NCBI GenBank assembly: GCA_019055375.1
Contig: JAHQIW010000096.1
Span: 39,111-103,110, forward strand
Origin: Parelaphostrongylus tenuis
Lineage: Eukaryota; Nematoda; Chromadorea; Rhabditida; Metastrongylidae
Reading direction: 5' to 3'
DNA length: 64,000 nt
This document shows positions 11,640 through 24,256 of this stretch, piece by piece. The notes under the pieces were generated by a model. The model made no database searches, was not told the origin of the DNA, and was given only the letters and a program-made list of their open reading frames with translations. The stretch's first letter is position 1. Each line of letters starts with the position of its first letter. The position numbers and the translations under genes were made by a program.

Positions 11640-12300
11640 TCTACTTCTCAAGTTGTCTATTGGCAGCAAAAAGTGTGGTGAAAAAGCTGTGACCGCCCAA
11701 AGAGGTCTCTTAGTACTCATGTCGTCGAACATGGTGCTGATCTATCCTATACATGAACACTCTATTGACATCGAAGCTGCAGCACGAAACCACAGCTTTC
11801 CCATTAATTCCTTAGTGCCCATAGGAAGGAAGGTTCGGCAATGTGACATCATATCGTCAAAGTTGTTCACTGCCGCTTTAAAGTGGACAGTGAGGTCGCT
11901 CGACTGGGGACAGAAGGAATATTCCTATCGGAACTTTGTTTTGCTGATGACACTGTCATGTTCTTAAGGAGTACCAATGAAGCAGGAAGGATGCTCAAGG
12001 AACACAACGAAGCGGGAAAAGATTCCACTACGCATAGATCAGGTGAAGGCCTTGTCTATAGGAAACAGAAAATGGTGAACAAATCAACTAGATGGTTCTA
12101 CTAACGGAGACCACCTCGTGCATGTACCTTGAACTGTCACTGATTATGATTAATGACATGAAGAAAGAATTCAACAGAAGGAAAACAGCATGGACCGCAT
12201 TCTGACCTCTCAAAGAAGCCACCGACCAAATAATGATTTCCAAATTGCGTACTGAACTTTTCAGACCATTAGTCCTCCTAGCGCTCTGCTATGCACAAGA
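11640..12300 (+). pseudogene. RTE LINE reverse transcriptase fragment
   Basis: Two overlapping plus frames give VRQCDIISSKLFTAALKW then LSELCFADDTVMFLRS, equivalent to motifs 'RQGDTISPKLFTATLQ' and 'LRFADDIVLI' of the full-length RTE at 19.3 kb. Downstream, MKKEFNRRKTAWTAF and ATDQ match the following thumb region. It needs frame changes and has stops, so it is dead. Sequence differences from the 19-kb copy suggest another RTE subfamily. Confidence 0.7.
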
Positions 12301-12659
12301 GTTATTGACCAGTACTTCAATCATCTCAAAAAATGTGTTTATCACCCAGGGGGTATTCGAACAAAATTTTCTGAAATTTGGCCTTCTCTCACAGCGTCCA
12401 GCCGACTTCTGTATCACGGATCTGTGGAAACTATCGCATCTTCGGAATCCAAAAGTGTATACATCGACTGTGAAGCAGATCTGGGCCGGTAAAGATCTCC
12501 ACGAACGGCACCATGTTCGAAACAGACCGTCACCGTGGACGAGAATTGATTAAATAATAAACGAATGGTATTATGATGGGGCTCACACTAGGAGTAAAGA
12601 CGGCGTATCCAGAACTGTTCAAACAAGTATCCAAGTAATACGTGTGTACAGAATTGTTT

Positions 12660-12813
12660 TGATCGTTCAAAATGGGTTGAGCAAGCTCAATAACAACGAA
12701 AAGTAATTCTCTCACCGCATTCATCGTTTCTTCGACAAGAAATGTCGCATGAGGAAATCGCGCACTTCATGACGATTTTCTGTAGTGGCGATTGAAAATT
12801 GAAATTCTTCCAT
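12660..12813 (-). pseudogene. GNAT acetyltransferase-like N-terminal exon
   Basis: From an ATG at 12813 the minus strand reads MEEFQFSIATTENRHEVRDF, then LMRHF. This is the usual opening of nematode GNAT-type N-acetyltransferases ('..F.IA...D...V..FL..HF...E'). A one-base frame change near 12738 would continue with LVEETMNAVREL; as it stands, the first frame stops seven codons later. No acetyl-CoA-binding motif was found downstream, so this is a broken or truncated copy unless later exons were missed. The next frame, to 12530, has a hydrophobic stretch ending SPIIIPFVYYLINSRPR that I cannot place. Confidence 0.4.
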
Positions 12814-12819
12814 AGAATA

Positions 12820-13975
12820 CTGAGTTATCTCTAAATTTAGGCAACGTACAAAGAGACAAACGATAAAACGTAATTAGCAAAAAAAGACGGTGTTTCATCT
12901 AAAGCTTGGCCCGTATTCAAAACACAGAACACAATAAACGGTAATGGATTCTCAACAACACAACTTTCTACACAACCCGACAATTCACATAGCACGGACC
13001 TTAGGAAATCTCTCATACCATTCTATTTCCTCATATATCATTTGAGATTATTTTCGAATTTGTGTGAAATCGCAGTTGCTTCAGTGTTCCTGGTCTTTTG
13101 AGCGCCATGCTTTCACGTGGTGTTCATAATTCAAGGAATTCGTAGGGTATCCATGCTAGAACGCTCTCAGATCACAGGACTCTACATCACAGGCCCAGAT
13201 CACAGGCCATCATCTTTTTGTGCATTGCAACGAATGAGAGATCTCAAACAAATGCTATATCAGTTTTTGGACTCGAGAGAGATGATGTGTGTAGTCGGCA
13301 CGATCCAGGGTCAAATAAAAGCCTTGCGTGTATTCACTACGACAGTTCTTCAATGGGCAAAGGACTTAATAGTTTGATAAGATGACAAAGTTTTAGAAGA
13401 TGCTATGCTACAGGAGGTATCACGCATGTTAATACTTACCAACCATATTTTGTTACAACAGAGAATGTAGCCCAGTCGCTAGTAATGTCGTTCATTACGA
13501 ACGAGCTACTAATTTCATCATTTTATCGAGCCCACTATGTCTCTCATCTTAACGTGGTCTGGAAATTGGTAGCAAATTTGTCTGGGTTCAAGGCGTTCCC
13601 TAAAATCCGCGTGAGAAAGCTCCAGTACAGCTTTTTAGGACTTGAGGAAGAATCAACGAATCGAATCTATCTGCATTCTACGTTATCCATAATAAGGCGA
13701 TATCTCCATCACCAACCGAAATGACATGTGAAACGTCCGATACGCTCCTCAGAAGGTGAGCGTGAAAACACAAGTCAATCAAATGAAGTGCTTTTATTCG
13801 TACTGCAAATGAGAACACTGTAATTACCATATCTGTTGAAGATCGAGGATGAGTCATTGAAAAAATATATCAGCGAGGTGCATCATCCAACGATATTCAT
13901 CTGTGCCACCTGCGGCCTCGTTGACCATTGAGCGACTTGAAAGAGCACCATAAAATCTTCATTTTTCCCTTCGAC
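12820..13975. other. No gene recognised
   Basis: Two open plus frames (13117-13377 and 13485-13724) have no motif and no supporting splice context. No known repeat was identified. Confidence 0.4.
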
Positions 13976-13979
13976 CAGT

Positions 13980-14800
13980 GGGTTTTTGTCGCTCTAGGAT
14001 TTCATCAGTTACTACATCTTTCTTCTGGGTTTACCCGGAGAACACATTATCGAGTTGGGGGTGTCCATAATCCTGAAAAATCCAGCCGGTAACGGCTGTC
14101 ATCCATCGAATCTCGTCAAAACGCATCAAATATTCGGTCTACCATATTTTTGATAACTTGGTGTGTGGAACGATATCCTGCAGAAGGTTGGAACTTTGGA
14201 TCTTTTCTTCTATTTATGAGATAGGGGATACTCCTCGAGTCGACCTCGCCTTTGTTATCACTGAGTGGTTTTGTATCTGATTCCATAGCTAGGTCTCTGA
14301 TGTATATGTTGGACCATGTAGAAACGTAGAATCGAGAAGGTGAGCACATGAAATTGGATATTCTTTGTTTACTTCACTACTTCCTCAACGCTCTTATACG
14401 CTTCCCAAATCGCTTTCATCCTCTTGCTTAACTCTGAAGCTAGGTTGTTTATCGCCTTGACTTCCTCACCTAGATAGACACGATTGGAGCATTCGGAGGT
14501 ATTCATTCTGTCGAGAGTGAATGGAGCAACCAAAACCAATCCATACTTCATGAACATCGATTTCGTGCGATTTATAAGGAGATCAATCTTTCCAATAGCA
14601 CTGTCAAATTCGCTAAACATTTATTTCACCTGGTTGGTGCCGGATTTTAAAAGAACGATGTTATAAGCAAAACGAGGGTGGTGTAATTGTCGACTATCGA
14701 TTTTTACTCCTTATGCTGCCCCATTTTAATGTTCGCATGACGTTTTGGAGGGCGGCAGTGAATAGTTCATGTCAGGTAATAACACATTGTTGAACTCCTC
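13980..14800 (-). pseudogene. RTE LINE reverse transcriptase fragment
   Basis: The minus frame 14620-14369 aligns along its length with the full-length copy's thumb region: FDSAIGKIDLLINRTKSMFM, APFTL, ECSNRVYLGEEV and SVEEVVK. Upstream, the region to 14800 holds a broken match to 'FTATLQNVMRTLEG', and downstream the match fades by about 13980. Several stops and frame changes show it is dead. Confidence 0.75.
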
Positions 14801-14804
14801 TTCT

Positions 14805-15830
14805 CACGTATATAGCAATTCTTTCCAGATTGGTAAAATTTAGTACAGCTCATCGAGGATTCTTATGCACTAAGTAGGATTGCCATGGTTGTCCAGCACT
14901 ACCATTTGTTTCAACTGAATTGAAATCCTTTCTTAAATCGCCGATTAATGAGACATGGCGTTCTCTTAGATTCTCGCAAAAATTGAATCGGTCTCACTGA
15001 TGTGGGATGTGATTTAACGAAACTACTGTCAACATTTCAAAGCGATTTAAGGCTTATTTTGAGTTAAAAGGAGAGAATCGAATCACAGCTGAATTGAAGG
15101 CAAAGCAAGGGCCACTATGAATGATGTCGTTGGCACGTGACTCAGTCACAAGGTCAAGTATGATGTTCTAATCAGACGATAATTTCTAGATTATCTAATC
15201 TTTCTCGGAATTCGAATATAGCTATTTCATATCTACCGTGAATGCTAATCTTGAGAAAGATTTTCCAACAACCACTGTTGACTGGGTCTCGAAGAAAATT
15301 ATCGTATGCAAACGTCTAGAAATTAATGTTGCCGTGACAAGTAAGCTGCTTTCTTTGAAAGCGAGTAGAACTAGTATTCAGCGCATTAGGCCTAGAAAGG
15401 TGTGGAACCAATTTCCCAACCCTGCGAGAATAAGAAGCTCAGTGAGTCGACGCTGGAGTCCACCGTGCCCGTGATGAACTACTTTACTACCACTGCGCTA
15501 GTCGTGCGAGCAGGAAAAGTTTTTACTCGTAATTTTTATCTCTGACAACGTGCTTCCTAGTTAGACGTGAAGCTGACTGTATAAAATTGCAGTAGAGAAG
15601 TAGATAGCTAGACAGTTTAACGGTTAGATAGTAGCTAGGTAGTTCAACGGTTGATGTTCAAATGTCGCACACAAAAGTTCTTCCCTTGGATCTAATTCCT
15701 ATGACGGCACAGGTGTTCAAGCTCCTGTTGCCGTGGAAATGTGTCTTCATTATCGCCTTTCTTTCACTGACAAGAAATGTCGGTAGGGTTTGATTATTTT
15801 GAACTTTGGCCAGTTTAGAGTCTTCCGTTA
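14805..15830. other. No gene recognised
   Basis: No convincing exon. The plus frame 15238-15474 (78 codons) lacks a recognisable motif. A short tandem-like stretch 'gatagctagacagtttaacggt' is repeated at 15602-15655 as 'gatagtagctaggtagttcaacggt'. Confidence 0.4.
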
Positions 15831-15834
15831 TTTC

Positions 15835-17690
15835 TCAGCTAAAACTCGATCAACCATCATGCCCCGTCTTGTAGTTGCTTATTAAAAATCATAATTTGGT
15901 ATGCACTGATGATCTTACGTCTACTTGTCCATCAAAAATCTAAGTTAGACCCATCATCAGCTGCGTAGGCGGGCCGACGGATAGAATAACATGGTTTTTA
16001 CACTCAATACTAGTCCAACTACCAAAGGACATTTCAGCACATCTCACCAATACCCAAATGTTCTTAGATCGTCTACGTAACACATTTCCCAACAACGTGT
16101 ACGTAATAGAATCTTTCGACGTGACCGCTCTTTGTACAAACGTGTCGAATGAGTCCGCAATACAAGCGATATGCAAATTTTTGGCTGAGACGAAAGAAGC
16201 ACGAATATATATGGCTTTTTCATTCGGCAGGTCATGGCTCTCTTAAAGAGTGCCTGAACTGTTCATTCTTTAGACAGTACGGGTTCTACTTTGCCCAAAT
16301 CAGAAAGCTGGCATTTGGAGAACGACTAGCGCTAACCCTTGCTGAATGCTTTTATGTCTAAAGTAGAGGCTCCAATAATCGATCTCCGGCCGTTACTCTA
16401 CCGTAGGTATTTAGATGACTGCTTTGCTCTGCTCAACGCAAGAGGAGAAGGGTAAATGTTTCGAGTTGCTGAATAGTCAGTCGAGCTACATAAAATCCTT
16501 TCGTGAAGAATCTAAGACAAATTGGCTTCATTTTTTCACGTTCGAGTTAACTTATCCAAGAACTCCTTGCAACACAAAATGGTACCGCGAACCAAGCGAC
16601 AATAACATCTTACCTATCTTCTCATCCGTCGCACACAAAAGGCACACTTTTGGAAAGTATGTTTTGAACAGTTGTTAGTGAACATAGAAGAAGAAAATAA
16701 GGTAGAGTTTTTACGCTTGGCGCGAAAAATATCCATCTCAAACGGCTACGATACGCTTGGAGCTCCTCAGGTTAGCTTTAGAGAAAATTCGGCGCCCCTA
16801 AACGGAAAAATTGGCAAGAATAAGGTTTCATTCATCCTATCCTTTTTTTCTAATGAGGTAAGTACAGCTATTGGACGCTGCATGAAAAGAGCAGGTTTGG
16901 ATATTTCGGTAGCAGTAGTCAAGACACCACCAAATACACTAAAGCGCCAATTGGTGCGCAACCGACTGCACGACCACTTCTGCGAAACAAAAAACTGCCA
17001 AGTTTGCCAACACTGCAGAGACGGAGACTGCATGAGATCTGGTACAATTTACCTAATCTCTTGCGAGGTATTCGGGAATGAATATATTGCCGAAACGGGT
17101 AAATCACTCTGCATTCGTGTGAAAGAGCACCGAGCTGGGAACGTAACTCGGGCCCAGAAACCCCGATAGGCGCGCATCAGGAAGAATATTTTGAAGGAGC
17201 AGATGCCGAAGTTATATTCACAGTCCATGCGCAAGAATCAAAAACATCCGCGCTTAAAACTTTGAAAGCCTTTTGGATGTATAGTGAAAGCTCAAAAATG
17301 AACCGCAAAGAGGAGTGCCTCGTAATAACACATGACCTCGCACCATACCTCAGGCTAATCCTTCCAGCCTGATCCAGGCGTAGTCTCGCTTTTGCATTGA
17401 TCTAAGCTACTGCTCTAAATTCATCAATTGAGAGAACTAAAACATCTATTCGGTGAATGTTTTGAAATGAAGTTTTACTATGCGACCCAAAATTTGTTTC
17501 TTACGTTTTACGCTGAGGTTCTGAAGACTTTTGAGTGTACGCTTTGTGAATCAGTTTGACCTTTCGAGGCTCTGAAGATGGCGAACCTTGCCGAAACGTA
17601 ATTCACCACGACTACTGCTTACTACATTGTATTGTTGTGTTGCATCACTAATATTCAATATATACTATTTTCAACACCTCGTAATTGCTC
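15835..17690 (+). pseudogene. Penelope-like element, RT plus GIY-YIG (broken)
   Basis: In order: SQLKL and CPVL (from about 15838), VRPIISCVGGPTDR-type block (about 15948), SFDVTALCTNV (RT motif A, 16112-16146), RRYLDD (catalytic YxDD, 16406-16420), then a frame at 16672-17169 with TLKRQLVRNRL, Cys-rich CQVCQHCRDGDC, TIYLISCE (GIY-equivalent) and YIAET (YIG-equivalent). Downstream KAFWMYSESSKMN and the tail match the copy ending at 33410. Penelope-like elements use an RT related to telomerase and, here, a GIY-YIG nuclease to insert. Frame changes and stops between these blocks make it non-coding now. The N-terminal part is missing. Confidence 0.85.
17568..17607 (+). ncRNA. Hammerhead-like motif in Penelope-like 3' end (decayed)
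   Basis: CTGAAGA (17572-17578) is followed by a stem (GGC with GCC), GAAA (17593-17596) and CGTA. The base-pairing arm after the cleavage position no longer matches the GGCT before the core, unlike the copy at 33.3 kb. Confidence 0.4.
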
Positions 17691-18094
17691 AGCAGGAAAA
17701 CTACTGATTATTTTGAAGTTAAGATAACCGCAGTAGAGATCATCAAATCACTGTCACAGTCATCGTGAGTCGTTAATTGAAAGGAAGATTGTTTTAGAGC
17801 TAGAGTTCTTCGATAGTCAACACATCAAGCAATTCTTGTGGCGACAGTGGAGAATTGTGTCAGTATTCATGAGTGATTGTAAATGACGGAGCAATTCGAA
17901 TCTAATATTATGAAGACGAAAGGAGATCAAAATGAAGTGAATAGAATCTGCGTAATAGGACTGTTGTATTTCTATTTTTTGAACTTTAGATCCTACTCCG
18001 AGTGACCGCAGTGTAATACAGCGCATTGTTAATGTTTCGTGAATTACTCATGCGAAAAGAGTTTTGATCTACCGTTTTTTCCTTTCATTAGAGC

Positions 18095-18378
18095 TAAAAG
18101 AGCAAAGCTCTCGGAGTTGATCAATCCGTGAGTGATGCGCCACGCATTCGTCTTCAATCTCAATTAACTTCGTTTGAGGTGATTGAATGCATATCTGGCC
18201 TTTACAGTGACTTGTGGTGGCCTCCCGCTGTATCGAATTAGTGCTGCTTGTCCACTAGACAAGTTTGGTATCAATTTCGCTGGGGTGGATGCTCGGTGAG
18301 CCAAGAGGGGGAGATCGAACCATCGACTTTTGTGTGACGCAGAGCACCTCTGACCACTGTGCCGCATGCGTTTTCTCC
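18095..18378 (-). mobile_element. tRNA-derived SINE, family 1
   Basis: Same body as the 1.5-kb copy: 'gatgcgccacgcattcgtct', 'gtgctgcttgtc', 'gagcacctctgaccactgt' on the plus strand. The tRNA-like head is on the right. Confidence 0.75.
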
Positions 18379-18379
18379 C

Positions 18380-19329
18380 TCCCTTCATTATTAACAGTGA
18401 TTTTGATACATGAAACTGTATTACATAACATGATGAAGAAGCCTATTCTAGCTATTATCTTATAAGGCAGGTTGGATGTGTTCGGCTGAAAGAAAAAATG
18501 CAATGTTGTTTCAGAAGAAGGTGATTTGAAATGAATCAGTCGTATGCAAGAGAGAAAGCTCATTAGTAACAATTGTATACATAGTGGAGGACATTACAGT
18601 ATCAAAAGTTCGTAACAGTGGTAACATTTCAAGTGTCTGAAAGAGCAGATTTTTTTAGACAACAAAAGAACTTGGCAAGTTCATTTCATGTGCGATCAAA
18701 GTTTGGAGTACGTAGTCCAATTTCGAAACGAGGTAATTGGCTCTTCCCACCAATAAGGTGGTTGGATTGTTTCTTTGAAATATTGCAAGCGATAAATCAT
18801 CGAAGGCGGTATTTTCGCTTCTGTTCGTGTTTCAGCACACATAGAGTTGTCAGCGTCACTCGTTTTCCAAGATAATCTTCAGCTTTATATCGCCTTCTTC
18901 AAGTCAGTCATGTTACGAGTGGTTCAAAATCTTTCATTTAGGAGGATATCTGTGATATTTAGTCAGATTCAAGCTGCCGTGGCACTTCGAAGTCATAAAT
19001 CTTAATTCCCGTTCTCTAGTAAAATGCAGAATATATCCAGTAGAATGTTTTTAGAGATATCTCCACAGAAGTGATAAAGGAAAACTTCTCGTGGCATTTG
19101 CTTCTAGCATGCACGGCTCAATAGTCTACAGAACAGGCGATTGAGGTAATAGGCGACAATGACATACATTTTTCGATGCAAAATCTAACACCCGTAACCA
19201 TGACATTACAAGGGTACTATAATGCCATTAGTTGTTCATTGTCTGAATAACATTTACATTTCGTCGTCAAGACGGAAATTAGAATTGCAACTTGGAGAAA
19301 TTTGAACAAAATTTCAGAATTTACGAGGA
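18380..19329. other. No gene recognised; insertion site of full-length RTE
   Basis: No exon or known repeat identified. The right end contains the target-site duplication of the RTE element. Confidence 0.45.
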
Positions 19330-19342
19330 ATACGCTAGTAAT
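19330..19342. repeat. Left target-site duplication of RTE
   Basis: ATACGCTAGTAAT here is repeated exactly at 22688-22700, immediately outside the two ends of the LINE. Confidence 0.85.
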
Positions 19343-22300
19343 CCACGGACCTCCCTCTTTGAGGGATCCCGCCCGGTTAGTCGCGAGGGCACGTGGCGCG
19401 TCCCCAGGTGGTGGATAGGGGAATAAAACGCGAACCAAAAGCGACCGTGTGCTTCCCAGAGACGCAGGTGGATTCAGGGGACGAGCTCCCTGCTTCTGCA
19501 GTGCCGACTTGACAAAACTCTATTTCTACGAGTCAAGTCGGCCAAAAGCCTGCAATCAAGCGGCTGGGAAGTACATGGGAGGCGGTTAGGAGTCGCCTCC
19601 AACAGATAAGCTCCTCCCGCTCCTCCGAGAGAGACTGGCAAGCTACTCGTGAGTACCCAGCCCCCACGTTTAGAACCTGGCAAGCTACACGTTGGGTATC
19701 AAAAATGCCAAAAACAGTAACAAATATGGGCCTCATTCCCCTGACCCCGAAAGAGCCCCTGGTACGGCAGCGCCAGGTAGGACGAGTACGGAGAGGCTGC
19801 TAAAATCTCAGGGCCGAACTAGGCTACCAAGATCGAAACGGACTAAAATGACGATCTGTACCTACAATGCAAGAACCCTTGCTCAACAATCCGCTGTAGA
19901 AGATCTGTTTATTCAAGCAAGAAGAATAAGGTACGACGTCATTGGCCTGGCTGAGACGAGAAGGCGCCATCCTTTTCACGCTGTCTATGACACCGGAGAA
20001 GAACTGTTCCTTGGAACATGCGATCGCAGAGGTGTCGGTGGCGTTGGCGTCCTCGTCAAATCGAATTTGACCGTGAACATTGATTCGTTGGAACAACTAA
20101 CAACCCGCATCGGACGATTACGGTTGAAACGATGTGGTTCTATGCCGGCTTTGACCATCTTCGTTGCTTACGCACCAACATCAAGCTATGACGAAGACGA
20201 AGTCGAAGCGTTCTATATGGACCTCGAAAAATTCTTCAGAGAAGATCATACATTTCTTCAAGGTCATTGTAACGCAAAAATTGGACCTAGAAGAACGTCT
20301 GAAGAACGTCACATAGGGACCCACGGACTAGAATGGAATGAACAGGGTGAGAGGCTATCTGAGTTTATCATGACGACCCAAACTATCCATGGTAACTCGC
20401 AATTCCAAAAGCCTCTCTCTCAGCGATGGACGTGGGAGTCTCCCAGTGGAGAGTACCATAACGAAATAGATCACATCATAGTAAATCGAAGGTTTTGCCT
20501 GACCGACGTCGCTGTTGTTCCCAAGTTCTACACGGGATCAGACCATCGCCTCCTTCGCGCAACGTTCCGATTTTCGAGGAGAGGAGAGAAAGCCGCTAAA
20601 TACAAACAACGAAGTCCCAGAACTACCATAAACTGGGATGTATTCAAATCATTAGTCGGCTCTTGGGAAGATACCGTTGTCGACAACATCGACGAAGAAT
20701 ACGATCGACTCGTTGAATATCTTCACGTTGGCGCTAAAAAAGCCGAAAGTCCTAAGGTCACGAAGAGACGCTTGTCTCCGCAGACACTCGAGCTGATACG
20801 TCAACGTGGAATCGCACGAGCCGCAGGCAACCGAAACCTTACGTCCGAACTTGCGAAACGATGCAGAGAAGCGATAAATGAAGACCTTAAATAGAGAAGA
20901 GCAGCAGTTATGGCAGAAGCTGCAGAAGCTGGGAAGAGCATTCGCAAAGCCCAGCGAGGCTTCACCAACTATAAGACCAAGATGATTGCACTCCGATACC
21001 CTGACGGGACACTTACAGCTTCCAGAAGGGCTATGGAGAAAATCATCCACCAGTACTACTCGGATCTCTTCGCTAGCCATGTTCTCTTACCGTCATATAA
21101 ATTGAAAGAGGACGAATATGTCGTTCCACCGGTCCTTCCTTCCGAAATCCGACATGCTATATCGTCGGTGAAAAACAAAACAACACCCGGTCCAGACAGG
21201 ATTAGACCAGAACACCTGAAGAACCTGCCGCCAGTTCTCATCAACACCCTGGCTCGGCTCTTCACTCGCTACCTGTCAGAATGCAAGGTCCCTATTCAGT
21301 GGAAAACCAGCAAGACCGTATTGTTGTTCAAAAAGGGAGACCTTCACGACATAGGCAATTATCGCCCAATCTGCTTGCTGTCCGTTGTCTATAAACTCTT
21401 TACTCGAGTCATCCTGAACAGGATTGACAGAACACTGGACGAAGGACAGCCATGCGAACAAGCAGGGTTCAGAAAAGGATTTAGTACCATGGACCACATC
21501 CACACGATCCACAAGACTCATTGAAGTTTCGCGAGAGTACAAACAACCACTCTGTCTCACTTTTATCGATCTGAAAAAAGCCTTTGATTCAGTGGAAACA
21601 GAAGCGGTTATAGAGGCTCTGGATAACCAGGGCGTCCCTACTCGGTACATAATGATCCTTCGTGAGCTTTATAAAGATTTCACGACCAGAATATCTCCAT
21701 TCTACAACAATATCACCATTGACGTAAGAAGAGGGGTTCGACAAGGCGATACAATATCGCCAAAACTATTCACTGCCACCCTACAAAACGTCATGCGAAC
21801 ATTAGAAGGGACGAAATGGGAGTGAAAATTGACGGTCGACAATTAAACCATCTTCGCTTTGCTGACGATATCGTTCTCATAACACCAAACATCAGCCAAG
21901 CGGAACGAATGTTGACTGATTTCGACAACGCCTGTGGAAAGATCGGTCTTCAACTGAATCTAACGAAAACAATGTTCATGAGGAACGGATGGGTTTCTAA
22001 TGCCCCATTCACGCTCAACGGAACGACAATTTCCGAATGCTCCAGTTACATCTATCTAGGTCGTGAAATCAACATGATGAACGACCTAGCCCCAGAGTTG
22101 AGCAGGAGGAAACGAGCGGCTTGGGGAACGTTTAAGAGCATCGAAGATGTAGTGAAGAGGACAAAGAACATCCGACTCCGTGCCCACCTTTTCGACTCGA
22201 CAATTATCCCTGCCCTAACGTATGCAGCAGAAACCTGGTCGCTACGTAAGCAGGATGAAAGATCACTTGCCGTTATCGAACGCGCAGTCGAAAGGTCGAT

Positions 22301-22687
22301 GCTAGGAGTATCTCGTATTTCGCAAATGAGACAAAGGATCCGAACTTCCGACCTACGTCAACGATCGAAAATCAGAGACGCCGTTCTACACGCCAGGATA
22401 TCGAAAATAAGGTGGGCCGGACACGTGATGCGCTTCAACGACAACCGATGGACGAGAGCCGTTACCGACTGGATTCCTCGGGACGTCAAGCGCTCTAAAG
22501 GAAAACCACTGACCCGTTGGTCCGATTTCTTCACGAAAGCGATGGAAGAAAGATATGATGCTCAGCGAATTCCTAGAGCAAGGAGGACCCACTGGGCTAC
22601 TCTTGCACGCGATAGAGAAAAATGGAAGAGTTGCTGGTACCCGCTCGAGTCACTCGACGATCAACGGGACGACAGGTGATACAGGTG
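19343..22687 (+). mobile_element. Full-length RTE-type LINE insertion
   Basis: A complete non-LTR retrotransposon of 3345 bp. It has a GC-rich 5' untranslated leader of about 350 bp, an endonuclease plus reverse transcriptase reading frame, almost no 3' untranslated region, and a short terminal repeat (CAGGTGATACAGGTGATA) typical of RTE tails. A 13-bp exact target-site duplication flanks it. The leader also matches the minus-strand copy ending near 36125, which confirms the 5' boundary. Insertion is by target-primed reverse transcription in the known RTE mechanism. Confidence 0.92.
19692..22679 (+). pseudogene. RTE endonuclease-reverse transcriptase ORF, inactivated
   Basis: The first part (19692-20894) is an AP-like endonuclease: CTYNARTL (N59), GLAETR (E88), YAPTS, and GSDHR (D284, H285). 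The catalytic Asp of the family's usual GDFNA motif is replaced: residues 191-194 read GHCN. An in-frame TAG at 20892 separates it from the RT part, which resumes at 20910 in the same frame (KNKTTPGPDRI, NYRPICLLSVVYKL, QAGFRKG). An extra base near 21510 shifts the frame (LTFIDLKKAFDSVE, GVRQGDTISPKLF). A lost base near 21808 shifts it back (LRFADDIVLI, 21855-21884). The remainder, to the stop at 22679, is the RT thumb and C-terminal region (WAGHVMR). One stop, two frameshifts and a catalytic change mean no active enzyme, although the sequence is otherwise well kept. Confidence 0.92.
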
Positions 22688-22700
22688 ATACGCTAGTAAT
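22688..22700. repeat. Right target-site duplication of RTE
   Basis: Exact second copy of ATACGCTAGTAAT, directly after the element's GGTGAT tail. Confidence 0.85.
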
Positions 22701-23270
22701 AGCTGAAATGGTAGGACAAGATATGCACTAATCAGACATGCACAACGATACAAACGGAGATCGGTCTCTAACTCAGGTCCGGGTTTGAGGCTCACTATCG
22801 TTTTCTTCACACGGAGCCAGTCAAGTATTGCTGCACTTGTCTGTGTGGATGAAAGTTCTGGTCCGATGTATCGATAGGCCTCCATAAGTCAGTGTGTAGG
22901 TGAAACATGCATTCAGCCACTTCTGAACGGATCCCGATGAATGATGATTTTTTCAGAAAGTGGTCGATGTTTTGTCTTTAGTATTTTGGTCCGCTGAAAT
23001 TGATAGTAGACCGATTAGTGATGATTACACATTTCAGCAGAATGAATGAAATCGAAAACGAAACACAAAATTTTGATCATTGATGAAGCTACAGCCACAG
23101 CTTCAGGATGGCTGAGAGAATCCACCTAGGTTATTTTAAAATTGATTCCCTCTATGGAAGATGTTGAAAAAAACAATGTAGTTACTGATCCAGCGACCAC
23201 AGACAGTGATCAAAAAGTGGAAAGTCGATTCGTAGCATAAAGAACTTTCAAACTTATGATTTGAGTGTTT
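22701..23270. other. No gene recognised
   Basis: No exon or repeat identified apart from the start of the palindrome to the right. Confidence 0.4.
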
Positions 23271-23274
23271 TCTT

Positions 23275-23925
23275 TTAACCATGCTTGAATTTCAACATGT
23301 CTCATAATCGTTTTTTGAACCATGCATGTGCTCTGTTATAAGGCAACCTACAGAGTTCGATACATGTGTTTCGGCCTTGACAGCCTTGTCAGTTAGGCAA
23401 TACCGTTCGTTTTTTGCCAATCCACTCGGAAAGGGAGGGGCGGGGGAAATCCAATTGCCTATTAAAAGTAGGTGATGACGAAGACTTCAAACGTCCCATT
23501 AAGTAAACTTATCAGTGAATGGAAAGTGCTGTACACTCGACTGCTCTTGGCTGGTGTCCTTAAATAATCGTATTTTTTGTTCCGAGTGTTTTCTTGAGAC
23601 CACGTTCAACTTTCAATATGCCTGATAATTATTCAACGTGAAAACCTAATAATTTTATATATTTGAAGATACCAGCCAAGACAATCGAGTGTTCAACACG
23701 TTCCATTCAGTGATAATTTCTTAATGGACCGTGTAGAATGTTCGTCGTCACCTACTCTTAGTGGGAGGTTGGGGTCCCCCCGAGAGGACTGGGTAGAGAC
23801 GAAGGGTACTTGCAAACTGACGAGGCTGTCAAGGCCGGAACACGTGCGTCGGGCTCTATAAGTTGCCCTATAACAGGCCATATGCATGGCTCAAGAATGA
23901 TTATCAGGCATATTGGAACATATAA
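23275..23925. repeat. Palindrome of two hammerhead-family units
   Basis: The left half is the inverse of the right half around about 23620: 'gagtgttttcttgagaccacg' on one side, 'ccagccaagacaatcgagtg' on the other. Each half ends in a hammerhead. The left (minus, about 23350-23395) has core CTGACAA. The right (plus, about 23815-23855) has core CTGACGA but GGAA instead of GAAA. Both are probably inactive. Confidence 0.7.
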
Positions 23926-24046
23926 ACTGCTATGAAGTGCCGTTCAGCTATTACAAATCTGTTGATCAAACTGAAGAAGAAGAAGCTGTGTTTTAGGCAA
24001 GTCGTTGTTATCGAACGTGCTCAATTTTCGCAGATTAAATTTATTT

Positions 24047-24250
24047 TCAAAAGACGAAAGTATTCATTAATGGATTAATGAAACGGAGAACGTTGTAATC
24101 GAATACTCCTTGTTCTAGGCGCACCAAATCTAATTGTGAGCTTAATTCAATGACTTTCATTAGAAAGTTGTTTGACATTTCAATGAGATGGTTTCCTTCT
24201 TGTCTACCATTATTAATTGGATACTTATGAGGAAATCCAGTTGTTAGCAT
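24047..24250 (-). CDS. Orphan ORF, unidentified
   Basis: A 67-codon minus-strand frame with ordinary protein composition (NGRQEGNHLIEMSNNFL, VIELSSQLDLVRLEQG, DYNVLRFINP) ends in a stop at 24047. No family is recognised and no splice partner was found. It may be an exon or a chance open frame. Confidence 0.25.
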   Translation of the reverse strand: MLTTGFPHKYPINNGRQEGNHLIEMSNNFLMKVIELSSQLDLVRLEQGVFDYNVLRFINPLMNTFVF

Positions 24251-24256
24251 AATAAG

